From NCBI GenBank assembly GCA_032209605.1, contig JASFXZ010000014.1, positions 2,996,912-3,060,911 on the forward strand: a stretch of 64,000 bases of DNA, in the 5' to 3' direction. The notes under the pieces are model-generated. The model had not been told where the DNA came from. It did not search any database and worked only from the letters and a program-made list of their open reading frames with translations. Numbering within the stretch: the first letter of the stretch is position 1; every line of letters begins with the position of its first letter. A program made the position numbers and the translations under genes. This DNA is from Mactromeris polynyma. Its lineage: Eukaryota; Mollusca; Bivalvia; Venerida; Mactridae. Shown here one piece after another: positions 21,466 through 32,995 of the stretch.

Positions 21466-22803
21466 TTATCGTCGGCAAATTAGATGTTTGGTATGTTTTC
21501 TAAATCTAGAATCCCACAGTCCGTAGATCACTGGATTGATAGCACAATTAAAGTAATACGACCTCAAGAAGAACTTGTATGTCGTCCTGCCGTCGTCGGT
21601 GAGTGATGAAACAAATGTGCTGTCTGCGGTACGGATAAGCAGAATACTAAGCAAGGGCAGATAACTCACTATGAATGCCAAGGAGATGAGGAACATTATA
21701 AAGGCTGTTCTATGTTTCGGGTTCTGTCCATGTTTATCCTTTCTATTCACGGCATTTATATTATTACTGTTTGATGTGATCGATAAAGATTTAGTCAGCG
21801 CTAAGGATGATCGTCCAAAGGATAACATTCGACTGAGAATAGATTTTCTCTTGTTGCCATCATCTAGTTCAATATGGTCGTCAATAGAACACAAGACAAG
21901 CGCCCTCTCTGGTTCTGATATTTCCAGTTCCTCAGCAGACCTCCGAGCATGTGTGTCCTCTGAGTTACTACTGCAGAACATTTCATGGCTAGAATCATTC
22001 GCACGTTTATAGTTTTTGCCACAGATTTCCTTATCTCGGCACTTTACTAATACCTTCCCAGACATAATTGTCAACTCGCTGGCGTCCAATGGTTCCACAG
22101 CATAAGTCATCCGCTTGCCGCCTAAAGCACCTTTCCTTTTAATATGACGACGAACATGTACCGCTATGAAGCAATACATTATGACTATCCCACTTAGGGC
22201 TCCGAGAAAAAGAAGGGCAAAAGAAATATTGTTAATTAGCGGGAATACTGTTCTCTTCCAGGCTTCTGTTTCTACACATTCCGATACATTGACCCGGTAT
22301 TTCTCATGGTGTCTCGACTGTATTCCATAAATGATTGGAGATATCCATGAAAAGGCTATTCCCACTAGAGCAGTCATTAAACACATGAATCTGGCTACGG
22401 TGTGCGAGACTTGCCAACTGAACGGCTTACAAACCTTTCTGTAGCGATCGATTGCTATCGCGAGTAGGAGAAACCCCGAAGTTAGCGTTGGCCAGTTATT
22501 TAAAAACACCGACAGTTTGCAAATGCTAGCGTATCTGAAGATAAACTCTCGCGTCAACACAAGGATCTCTATAGGGATAACGACAGTAGCAGAAAATAAA
22601 TCCACCAAAGAAAGAAACAGAACGAATGTTCGGCAATTTGATGACGAGTACTTGGTCTTGTAGACATAGAACACCAAAGCATTGCCAAGGCCTCCAGTTA
22701 AGCAAAGAATGGATAAAAACGTTAACAGAGGCACGTGCCTCGTTACCTCCTCTTGGTTTAATCCACGAAGAATGTCATCACTGTTATTTGATTTGATATC
22801 CAT
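21466..22803 (-). CDS. Class A (rhodopsin-like) G-protein-coupled receptor, orphan, single exon
   Basis: One uninterrupted frame of 445 aa. The N-terminus has a possible glycosylation site N6-N-S. TM1 carries GN (N41), TM2 LSLVDL (D68), TM3 ends in D119-R-Y, TM4 has W153, and C95 and C176 can form the usual extracellular disulfide. TM5 is about 187-217. Intracellular loop 3 is long (about 218-364, polar and Ser/Lys-rich). TM6 (366-390) has F377-I-V-S-Y-L-P383 instead of the common FxxCWxP. TM7 has N423-P-V-I-Y. A short basic tail ends in CRR. It should be a plasma-membrane receptor coupling to G proteins. The ligand is unknown; peptide or amine receptors are both possible. It lies tail to tail with DCAF13 and has no introns, as is common in lineage-expanded invertebrate GPCRs. 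Confidence 0.93.
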   Translation of the reverse strand: MDIKSNNSDDILRGLNQEEVTRHVPLLTFLSILCLTGGLGNALVFYVYKTKYSSSNCRTFVLFLSLVDLFSATVVIPIEILVLTREFIFRYASICKLSVFLNNWPTLTSGFLLLAIAIDRYRKVCKPFSWQVSHTVARFMCLMTALVGIAFSWISPIIYGIQSRHHEKYRVNVSECVETEAWKRTVFPLINNISFALLFLGALSGIVIMYCFIAVHVRRHIKRKGALGGKRMTYAVEPLDASELTIMSGKVLVKCRDKEICGKNYKRANDSSHEMFCSSNSEDTHARRSAEELEISEPERALVLCSIDDHIELDDGNKRKSILSRMLSFGRSSLALTKSLSITSNSNNINAVNRKDKHGQNPKHRTAFIMFLISLAFIVSYLPLLSILLIRTADSTFVSSLTDDGRTTYKFFLRSYYFNCAINPVIYGLWDSRFRKHTKHLICRR

Positions 22804-24289
22804 ATTTGTATGTTGGTCTATTGGTTCAGATGGAGATTATGTTTTTTTTAAACTCCCTCAGTAATGCTAATATTTAATTAGTCCCTGTTTTCAACAAACT
22901 CCAGAAAAGGTTGATTTCTTGTAGTCTATACTCATGCGTTCATAACACATAACCAGCTGTATACTTATATACTTGAAACGTGTTTTTCGCTATTTTGTTG
23001 AATGAGATGCTCGTCTACAATCAATCTAATCATGAAGTACAAAATGCTTAAAACTTATTTTGGGTCATTGTTTAACTGTTCCTTATATTCTAAGCGAATG
23101 AAGGAATAAAATCCATTGAGTACTTTGATTTGCACTTTAAAAATCAGTAAATTTATTACATGGTAAAACACTTCAATATGTCAAATTTATTACTTTGATT
23201 TTTATTGCACACAAAGATATTATTTCGCATGTTTTTCTACATGTGTAGCAAATGTGAATTTATTGATAGACAAATACTTGGTCTCTTGTCGTTGGATTTC
23301 CACCTACAATTTCAATATTTGTTAAGCACAATTCAAGCATTTGTCAGTCAATTTTAAGACACAAAGAAAGAGATCTTTCTCATGAAATAAACACTAGATA
23401 GATGTTTCAATTAATTTTACTTCAATTAAAAATTATGGAAAAATTGTCCGTTCATTTTACTTCAATAAAAAATGGAAAAAAATTGTACGAAGTAAAACAT
23501 TCACCGCTCCAATCGTTCAATCACTGAGCAATAATATTGGGAATTCACTTTGTTACTTTTTCCAAGTTTGCAATTCTCCATTCAAAAAGCCGTTATATAA
23601 TAATTTCATATCCAAACATTGGTTCAAGAATATGTCATCTCTCCTTTTGTAGAACTACGCAATTTTACTTGGTGAACTCGTATTCATGTGGAGTTGTTTT
23701 GACTACCTTACATAATTAATTAATCAATTAAGTAATTGATCCTTTGAACTTTTAAGTCTAAGCTTGTGTGTCATGATAAACGTCAGATGCATTGATAGAT
23801 TACAGAAATAAATTTATCTCGTTAAATTAATCAATTCTTTAAATTAGTAAATTAATATGTATCATAATTCTTTATCACTTCCCCCACTCATCTTAATTAG
23901 TACTAATTGTCCATTATCATTAATTAGGTATGAATTCAGTCGATCGCCTACACTTATAATACCTAGTAATTATCCCTGGAATCTGTCAATTATTGGATAA
24001 ATATTCCAGTAAAAGATTTTACAAAGTACTGGTAACTCCAAGCGCAAGCATTTCACCGTCACTTAAACTATACTGGAAGTTGTGAAAGGTTTGTATTATG
24101 ACACAGGTAGTCATGTATCACTTAAAATTTCCCTTGTTATCTACAACAGGACATTTATTTTATATCAAGTATCACTTATCAGAAGTGCATACAAACACTC
24201 AGAGCGATCAAATGTTAGACTGCAAACAAAATGGTTCACCCGTTACGCTTGTTTGCCTCTGCAATAAACTTCAGTATTATAATCACAAA
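22804..24289. other. Intergenic, upstream of the GPCR
   Basis: AT-rich, with no gene recognised. ATTTTACTTCAATTAAAAA and ATTTTACTTCAATAAAAAA near 23415-23475 form a short direct repeat. It probably includes the GPCR promoter, but I see no definite element. Confidence 0.45.
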
Positions 24290-24450
24290 TCACCCTCTTC
24301 AGAGTGGTCCTCTCTTAAGCAACAACCTCTCTTAAACAAAATAACTATTTGAAAACATTAGCTACCAATTCAACCTCTCTAGAGCAAGAACACCTCGACA
24401 ACAGCCTCTGGAGCAACAACCTCTCAACAACAACCACGCTTTATACTAAG
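24290..24450. repeat. Degenerate repeat with AGCAACAACCTCTC motifs
   Basis: Several copies of AGCAACAACCTCTC and CTCTAGAGCAAGAACACC. It is similar to the interior and ends of the inverted-repeat element at 32021-32221 and probably a decayed member of that family. Confidence 0.4.
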
Positions 24451-25606
24451 GGTGTTGGTTGGTTGTGCCATATACTTGTACTTGCTTGATCGTTGACTAT
24501 AATCAATGCTTGAGTACAATTGAAATCTGTCTCACTTTCCTATTCGTATACATCAGATAGAATGGGTCATCTCTCGCTATCAGATGATCCTTAAAGATTC
24601 TGTGATTTTTTCCTTAAGAATTGCGTTCAGCTAGTTAGTCACTCAAAACTGGAGGTTGTCCACGAATATAAGATATCCAACATGACTTGCATTCAGACAC
24701 TTGATAGAAAATGATACTTTTTATCTAATTCATATGCTTATAATAAACGTCTTTACTCGATTATCTTGTTTAACAAAATCAACATCATCATCTACATTTC
24801 CTTAATTATTATTATCATCATTACCACCATCATCATTATCATCAACAACAACTGTATCACTGTCATCTAGTCCAACATTAAATGATAAACATCCTCTAAG
24901 CTAGATGATAGACTGATAATGACCTCGATTGTCCAATATCAACCTGTCGAAAAGTCTTCTAAGGTCACTATTATACCATAACACCTCACTTAATATTTCA
25001 CCTTGAAATTAAGATCACTTCATTAATAAGACGGTCTTTTTCTGTTTTAATTTCACTTCCACATTTTCACCAAAATCCAGATTAGTGAGTTAATCAGCTA
25101 ACAGGAAGCTGTCTTGATTGATAATTTCCTTCTAGATAGTGAAATATTCCCCTAAGAAAGAACACAAAAGAATGTTTTATCATTCGGGAAGCACTGATAT
25201 CGCACTTACTTATCAGTCAATATCAATTATTATCACATGTGTCTAACTGCGTATATTCACTTAACATCTCCAAATATTACCCCAGCCGTATAAGAGCTCA
25301 CTAGGTTGCTGACATATTTATAAGTAAACCACTTCACGTTATCTCTGAATAAAATGTCTAAACAAATAAGGACGAGATCAAGGAGCATATACGGGTATTG
25401 CATTTTATAATCTATGACTGAAAGTATTGTTGGGTGTTTGTCGTCTAGATTCGTTTCTGTCAGCTTAGTCATTTTAGCATTTGCCATCCAACTCGACCAC
25501 CTCTGATTATCAAGACAAAACAAGCTACGCTTCAAATTACTATTTAATTTGAAATCTGTATGTAGCACTTGGGCACCCTACTGCATTGGAATGACCAAAT
25601 AACATA
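24451..25606. other. Intergenic, no gene
   Basis: Contains an imperfect ATC/ATT trinucleotide-rich tract (about 24780-24860) and a fragment resembling family A (ACACCTCACTTAATATTTC ... AATAAGACGGTC, about 24980-25035). The 103-codon reverse frame at 25257-25568 has no recognisable feature. Confidence 0.5.
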
Positions 25607-26031
25607 GCACGGTAAAACCTCATTTAAAGACCACTGCAATAATAAGACTACAGTCAAATCTGTCTGTAAATACCACCCATGGGAACAGCAAAATGTGGTC
25701 TTTGTTTACAGGTGGTCTCTATTAACAGATTAAATATCATTGACAATGGTCTGATGGGAGATAAAATTGGTGGTCTTTGCAGACAGGTTTTGCAATAGTG
25801 GTCTTTGTTCGCAGGTGGTCTTTAACACAGGTTTGACTGTACCTCGAAATTAAGAACACAATTTTCATCTCCATTTTCACTGTTTTGCTGTTTATTCACC
25901 ATCAATAGGAAGACCACCTCAATAGTAAGACCACCTCAATAGTAAGACCACCTCAATGGTAAGACCACCTCAATAAGAAGACCATTTTTCAAGGGCCCAA
26001 ATGGTGGTCTCATTATCGAGCTTTTACTGTA
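25607..26031. mobile_element. MITE family A interrupted by family B
   Basis: Left end CACGGTAAAACCTCATTTAA, right end ATCGAGCTTTTACTGTA. The right half has about four tandem copies of CCTCAATAGTAAGACCA (17 bp) and TTTTCAAGGGCCCAAATGG. The left half is cut at 25649 by the family B element. Confidence 0.85.
25651..25839. mobile_element. MITE family B nested in family A, TA target site
   Basis: Left end CAGTCAAATCTGTCTGTAAA, right end TTAACACAGGTTTGACTG, inverted. TA is present on both sides (25649-25650 and 25840-25841). The interior carries TGGTCTTTG-rich sequence. The ends and TA duplication suggest Tc1/mariner or pogo-type transposase activity in trans. Confidence 0.85.
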
Positions 26032-26890
26032 TTGTGATTTTATGTGAATGGCACTCTTATGGTCTTAAATAAATATTTATGTTAACATATTGGTGACACG
26101 GTAGCCATATAATATATTGTATATACATGTATTCATATATGTATGATGCAAATTCTTGTGTAGTCTCTAATAATTCTTAGAATGGTTTTGTGCAATGTTT
26201 TTATGTTCTTAATTGTCTATGTATATTTTATGCTTGTTCAAAGATGAGAGTTACATAAATTAATTCTATTGCTCAAGAGAAGTTTCACTGTAAACTTTCA
26301 GTAGATAAAGCTGGAAACATAAACTGTACCCTAGTAAAATATTCGAGGTATGTAAGACCACCTTAACACTTAATTCCGGATGTACGTGGGCAATTCTTTA
26401 CTCAATTGTGTGCTTAATGTTATTGTGTCAACTGAAGGAGTTATCTAATGGAAATAAGTGTCCTTTTCCTTATCCTTAATCAATGTTTGAGTGGAGTAAG
26501 TGTCCTCTATGATTTCAGCCAATACTTAGTTCCGATCAACTTAAGTATTACTATGATCTAAAAACCTAAATGCCATGCTATGAAACTTCATTTGACAATT
26601 GTCTGTACATTATTAGGTAACATGCCTTACGCATCAGATTCATAAAAAAATCTTCCAACGATAGCAAAACATGTAGCCAAGTTGTTAAAACAACCAGCGG
26701 CCAAGTGTTTCCATGCCAACCATATATGTAAATAAATTCTATTTGTTTTACCAATTTAGGTGAAGAGCGATGTCCGTATCAATACTGTAGAAGTTATTTT
26801 CAAAGCAGAGAAATTTTAAAGCAAATCTTACATGTGTTTGAATTTTACAACAATATTTCAGTTATGTACAGTTGTGAGTTTACCTACTAG
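26032..26890. other. Intergenic, nothing recognised
   Basis: AT-rich, without a supported gene or repeat. Confidence 0.45.
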
Positions 26891-26997
26891 CACAGGTAAT
26901 TGTCATAAATTCTCTCCCTTTATCCCTTTATATATACATATAGTATAGAATGGATAAAGGAAGAGAACTCTAGTAGGAATAAAGGAAGAGATCTTAC
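26891..26997. mobile_element. Foldback MITE, family F copy 4
   Basis: Left arm CACAGGTAATTGTCATAAAT and CTCTCCCTTTATCCC. The right side GGATAAAGGAAGAGAACTC is repeated once more as GGAATAAAGGAAGAGATC. The outer right end is lost. Confidence 0.7.
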
Positions 26998-27760
26998 CGC
27001 TATTTTTTTTTTGACAAGGACTACTTTCTTCAGGAGTAGGCACAATTCGGGTTTGGGATGACTCATCCGATGAGTGTATGCGGATTTGCCTACAATAGCA
27101 ATTAGCTCTGACAAGACTCTTGCTAACAACAACAACAAAACTGTCGCCATGGAAACATTTAGTGTTTTATTGCTATGCAATAATCTATAAAATTGCACAA
27201 ATTATAAAAAAATCGTCAAATTTGTAAGGGAGCGAAGCCATAAAAATTAAATTACAAAATCTAAATACAAGACAAGAACAGATATATGAATCATACAATG
27301 GTTGATATAATATCATAGTATTCAATAGTGTAAAAACTATAAATAATGATAAACTTATTAATAAATTAATTACTTAATAAATAATAAACATTGCACTGGC
27401 CGTGATATATCTGAAAAGTGTAAAAAGCTTTTCAAAAATTAAAATAAAAACAATATATTAAATATCATACATACATGTAATTTCCATAAATGCATTTTAA
27501 ATATAAATTACTTCAGAACCGTTACAAATCATTAAAGGTAGATAGTCTTCAAATTTTGTCGGAATACGCTTCGTCATTATTATTATATATATAAGACAGG
27601 AAATGGGCAATGTCCACAAACCAGGTTTTCAACCTAGTTATTTGTAACCAATGCTCTATTTGTATAATGAATACATGATGATCATCAATGCTGCAAAGGT
27701 GTCGTAGGTGATACATGCATACACACACTCACACTTAGATATATTATATATATATACGCA
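26998..27760. other. Intergenic, nothing recognised
   Basis: Very AT-rich. No supported gene; the reverse frame of 92 codons at 26920-27198 overlaps a MITE and is spurious. Confidence 0.45.
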
Positions 27761-27761
27761 A

Positions 27762-28200
27762 CAACTATACACCAAGTTTGATGTCAATACACCCACACAT
27801 AGCGAAGATATTAAGTGGAAACTGATTTTTAAATTTCTAGTGACCTTGACCTTGGACGGAACAAATCCAAAAGCAATCCCAAGCGAGCTCTCCACATGTT
27901 CTTACTATACACCAAGTTTGATGTCAATACGATCAACAGAATTGAAGTTATTTGCCCGAAAACAAATTTCTATTTTTAGTAATGGTGACCTTGACCTTGA
28001 ATGGAACGAGCCCAAAAGCAAACCCACGGGAGCTCTCCCAATGTTCTTACTATACACCAAGTTTGATGTCAATACAATGAACGGAACTCGAAGTTATTCG
28101 TGGGAAACCAAATTTCTATTTTTAGTAACAGTGACCTTGACCTTGAATGGAACGAGCCCAAAAGCAATCCCAAGGGAGCTCTCCACATGTTCGTTGAAAA
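27762..28200 (+). repeat. About 140-bp tandem repeat, three copies
   Basis: CTATACACCAAGTTTGATGT recurs at about 27765, 27905 and 28050. Each copy continues to GTGACCTTGACCTTGRAYGG and ends near GAGCTCTCCACATGTTC. A 179-codon frame (27708-28247) runs through it only because the repeats are similar. Confidence 0.85.
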
Positions 28201-28859
28201 CCTGGTTAAAAAACAGTGATAAATGCCTTCATACAGATGTACTGTAGAACTCTGCAATTTCATTTTTCTAACAATTTAAAAAAACAAACAAATACAAAAG
28301 TCCGATACAGATATTTTCTATTCTGACCTACTCGCCGAGTTAGCTCTAGCATAGGAAATACATGTATCAGACTCGTGTTTGTGCAGTTCTTTTATGAACA
28401 TTTATAATTCAGTGTTTTAGAGTGTGCCTGTATAAAGGCATTAATAAGTCCTTTTCTAAAACTTACTATTATGTATACTTTGACAAAAAAATAAGACTGT
28501 CTACATTTAACAAAATTGTATGTTCAGCTAAATGTCTCAGTAAAATCCAATCTCTCAAATAGAAAAATTGAACCATTGATAAAATATGACCAAACTTTTG
28601 GGCATCCTGCCTATTATCTAAAAAAAGCACAAACAATGAGCAGCAGGACCAAGAATATTGATGACATATTGCACTGAAAAATTTATTACCATTGTTAACA
28701 ATAGAAACATAACTAATCTCAGTCAATTCTCAGTTTGAGGGAATACTCAATATGATAATTTTAGACATACAGTGCCTCATTAACTACATGTATATGGTTG
28801 AAAATATGATAATTTTAATTCTGAGCTCAAAAATATTATCAAAATATCATTTAAAACTA
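28201..28859. other. Intergenic, nothing recognised
   Basis: No supported gene or repeat. Confidence 0.45.
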
Positions 28860-29158
28860 TAGGAGATTGTCATGAGTTCTCTCCCATTATAACTTCAAGA
28901 GTTATCTCCCTTTATCCCTTCTACAGTACATGTATATGCATATATAGTGTAAGAGTACTACATGTATACACTGTATATAATACTTAGACCACATTCCCAG
29001 CAATCAGCAACCTCTATTTTAACCGTCTATAAAGTATATACAATGTCCATGAAGTTCATGTGTGGTCCAAGTCGGACAGACAGTCTCCTGGCATTGTCTA
29101 TCCTATACACATACTAAAGAGGAATATATAAGGGCAGACAACTCATGACACTCTCATC
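28860..29158. mobile_element. Foldback MITE, family F copy 5
   Basis: Left arm TAGGAGATTGTCATGAGTTC with TTATCTCCCTTTATCCC. The right arm is GACAACTCATGACACTCTC. About 200 bp of other sequence lies between, so this copy is long or carries an insertion. Confidence 0.6.
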
Positions 29159-30784
29159 TGATTATTACTATGTACCAGACTCATACAGGGCCAATGAACT
29201 AATATTTAGGGGTATCATTGATGGACAAGTCCGTATCGATATATCAAGACAAATATATTAATTTATAAATATTTGTAAATAAGAATAAAAAATTAAGAAT
29301 TTAGAAGATCTTAACTGGCGTTTATCCTAACAATGCTGCACTAACATATGACTTCACAACCTAAAATACTCCTAACATCCAACTTAGGACCCCCTTGAAA
29401 TAAAGGGGCCAATACAAAAGACTGCGCACAACAGAAAATATATTTGGTACAAAGTTTCCAGTAACTACCCCTTGGTAAAACAAAATATTTTTTTCATTTG
29501 TACAGATATTTCAAAATCCATATAGGATCGATGCTTTGTATTGAATTTGATTACTTGGCGATAGCATTCCTATCAGTGATTCCAACAGTAATATATGTAC
29601 AAACAAATTGCTCTTACTTCAAGTTGACATGTATAAATAAAATTAAACTGTAATTTTTTAGCATGGAAATATACCTAGTGCCATTAAAATGAAAACTGTC
29701 TGAATGAGATGTCATTTAGTACTGACTATATAAAGGCTTTGACTATATAAAGGCTTACTGTAAGTTACGAGTTCTTTCTTGTCCAAAGTGTGATTAAACT
29801 AAAGATGAATTACTCTTAATCCAAAATAAGGATTTAAGGAAATTATTTTTGTAAAATAAGTTTATTTCTTTCTTTGTAATGACAGTTAACCTATCTGCTC
29901 ATTTTGTTCTTGTGTTTTTAATGGCGTTAAGTATATATTGGTAACTGATATGTTTATTTTTTGTCAATACTGCTATCCAGATATGTCTTATAATGACCAA
30001 TACATTGTGTCACACAGAATTAATCCAAGAATAAAACATAAAATGTACACCAAAAAAACATTTCTTACTTGTCACTATTTTCCTGATTTTCTTGTGACTT
30101 TGATTTTTTTTTTATTCTTTAAAGGTGATCAGCTTCTGTGCATGAAGTCATGAAAGATTGCTTTTAGAATTTGAATAAATTCAGTCCTGCATGAAATATT
30201 TTTTATGGTTTTACTAATTTGATTGAGAATTTAACTGTTTATGTGGTTACGAAAATTACAAGTTTTCATAGAAAATTATATCTGTGGAATATCACTTATA
30301 GTATCTTGGATCGCCTGACCTTATAACGAAGGTCAGATATAACTCTTATTACCTAGTTAAGGGACGAAACTGAACAAGTCTATGATTAAGTAAATGCTTG
30401 GTCACTTCCAGAGCGTTTACATGCTAACTCATCCGATTTCTTTTTCTTAAAAAAAGCGAAAAAGAGGGCCAAGCATCAGAAATTATTAAAATATTCTCCC
30501 CATCTCCATAGTAACAGAAAAATGATGAAAATCTAGTAAGTCATAATGGTAAAAAATAATAGCAGACATTCAAAAAAGAAAACATTGGCAAAACAGCTGT
30601 AATAAAATCATAATGATTTTTGTAAGTATATTTTAAAATCACTAAGAATATTAATACTTACAGCAAACAAAAATTGCAATGGATTGATTATGACATCAAA
30701 TACTGTTCAGTATCACATTATTAAACAGTAACACATATATATATATTTAAAGGTAAAAATGCGTAAAACTTAAATACTTGTCAC
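29159..30784. other. Intergenic or 3' flank, no gene
   Basis: AT-rich. Could belong to a long 3' UTR of the clavesin-like gene on the minus strand, but nothing shows where that transcript ends. Confidence 0.4.
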
Positions 30785-31180
30785 CAACACACAAAATCAA
30801 GGGAGACAAGTGCGAATTTTCAATGAAATAAGGGGGATAAAGAATCAAACTCTTTACTGAGACAAGGGAGACAACCACCTAAACTCTTAATGTGACAAGG
30901 GAGACAACTGCTCAAACTCTGATGACACAAGGGAGACAACTGCTCAAACTCTGATGACACAAGGGAGACAACTGCTCAAACTTTAATGTAACAAGGGAGA
31001 CAACCACCTAAACTCTTAATGTGACAAGGGAGACAACTGTTCAAACTCTTATGAAACAAGGGAGCAGCTGTTCAAGCTCTTCATATGACAACAGAAAGAA
31101 CCATTCAAACTAATGAAATAAAGGGAGATAACAACTGAACTATAATGGAACAAGGGAGACAACTAATAAAAAACTGTAAT
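30785..31180. repeat. 32- to 33-bp tandem repeat with ACAAGGGAGACAACT core
   Basis: About ten copies. The best preserved are near 30890-31000, with unit ACAAGGGAGACAACTGCTCA followed by AACTCTGATGAC (32 bp). Flanking copies are degenerate. The AAGGGAGA core recurs in other repeats of this window. Confidence 0.9.
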
Positions 31181-32020
31181 GAAACATTTGTTTTCACCAC
31201 AAAAAAAACAATAAGGTGAAAAATTAAGGAAAAGTATTGAAAATATACATTGTTATGTATGGCATCAGTTAGCTGCGATGTTTTAAAAAAACAAACTCGT
31301 TTCTCAATATATGATATCTGTCTATTGTAAGACGGAATAACCAGACAATATGTATACAAAATATCTATAACTGTTTAGCCATTCAATTTTTTATGGAGAA
31401 TTCTGAGGTGTGAGAAGTCACTAAATGATTCAATAACTCATCAACAAGTTTACATAGGAATGAAGTAAATCGTATGCAACAAATTAACGTCTGGCACAAA
31501 ATTCATGTAATTCAGTAATGTTAAAGTAAGAGAAATAGGTCTGCACCAAACTCTTAACAGTTGGTGACTATCCACGAAACATGTACAGTAAAGTCAGATA
31601 TTTTTACGAGGCTATTTTTTTGTAAACTGAATTCATCAGATTGTTTCGTGAGGTTGAATGTTTGAGACTTTTTACTTTTAGTTTTGTCATAAAATTAACA
31701 CAACAATGTTTAACCAGCCTTTTTTTCGTGAATATAACTATCTCGCAAAAATAGTGAAAATTAGTCCCTAACGAAAATATCTGATTTCGCAGCAAACCAT
31801 TACAGCAAAAATAGAAGCCATTGCAGGAAGACATTGTTACAAGCAAATCAATACACAAAGTGTCACTTTAGTCTCTAGATTACAGAGGAAAATAAATTAA
31901 CAAGCAAATACACCAAGGCTGAATTATAACATCCATACTAACAACCAGCGATTGTTGTTTTTTACACAGAAATTAACTTTAAACAGTTAGGACTAACATG
32001 TTAACATTAACATATATAAA
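31181..32020. other. Intergenic or 3' flank, no gene
   Basis: AT-rich, no supported gene. It may be transcribed as 3' UTR of the clavesin-like gene. Confidence 0.4.
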
Positions 32021-32221
32021 TACAGTGCAACATGTCTAGAGTGTCCCTCTATAGAGCAACAACTTCACTTCTTCAACACTTGTCAATTTAAAAAAAAAAA
32101 ATCTCAATTTTCGTACAGTAAAAATATTCTTCCAAATTAATCCCTCTGGCACGACCACCTCTCAACAACAGCCAGAATGTGCACCTCCCACAGGGTGTTG
32201 CTCTGGAGAGGTTGCACTGTA
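32021..32221. mobile_element. MITE with TACAGTGCAAC ends
   Basis: Left end TACAGTGCAACATGTCTAG, right end TGGAGAGGTTGCACTGTA, inverted and TA-flanked. The interior has AGAGCAACAACTTCAC and ACCACCTCTCAACAACAGC. The end structure is like families A to C. Confidence 0.75.
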
Positions 32222-32554
32222 CATGTATATACAAAGCATAAAAAGTACTTCAAACACAGACAGTTTAATGTTCACAGTTATTAGGCCAGAAGATGAGTAA
32301 CACTACTGTTTGATATTGAAGATATGCAAAATGCCTTCAATAACAATTATGACTACATTAAATTTCAATATAGGAAGATTCATCTAGTACAAAGATACAT
32401 AATTCTGAGATTCTAACAATATGCTGCAGATTTGATTCATCAGAAGCCGAAAGAGATACTAAACTCGGAATTTTTAATCGATAAAGAGTTTTCATTTTAT
32501 GTTTCAATTACTCAAAGAACTTCTAATCTATGTTTAGGAAAAGTTAAGAAGAAA

Positions 32555-32995
32555 TCTTTGTCACTTCCTAATTAAATTAGTCAATTAAGAAACAATCTTC
32601 ATCTGTTTTTTATTAATTAATTGGGAATAATTATTCAGCGATTTCTAATAAAAAAAATTAATAAGAAAACAATGATCTTTGCTTAATCAATAAGAAGAAT
32701 TATTTTTCCAGTCCTAATTAAACTAATCAATTAAGGAACAACCATCTGTGTTAAATAAATTATGATGAATTACTCATCAACTCCTAATTACATTATTCAA
32801 TCAGGAAAAAATCGTTTGCATTTAATTTAACAATTAGGAGTTATAATTATTCATCAATTCCTAATTAAATTAGTCACTTAGGAAACAAATTTCTAAGTTC
32901 AATCAATTAGGAAGAATTATTCATCATTTCCTAATTAAATTACTCAATTAGGAAACACTTTTCGGAGTTCAATCAATTAGGAAGAATTCTTCGTC
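32555..32995 (-). repeat. About 70-bp tandem array with hairpin cores in the clavesin-like 3' UTR
   Basis: About six diverged copies, spaced near 70 bp (AGTTCAATCAATTAGGAAG at 32896 and 32966). Each carries an inverted repeat of the form TTCCTAATT ... AATTAGGAA. The copy nearest the gene overlaps the last codons of the clavesin-like protein. Confidence 0.8.

Noticed and set aside
21671..22012. 113-codon plus-strand frame inside the GPCR
   Set aside because: Shadow of the GPCR coding strand.
27708..28247. 179-codon open frame
   Set aside because: Runs through three copies of a 140-bp non-coding tandem repeat; no domain and no splice context.
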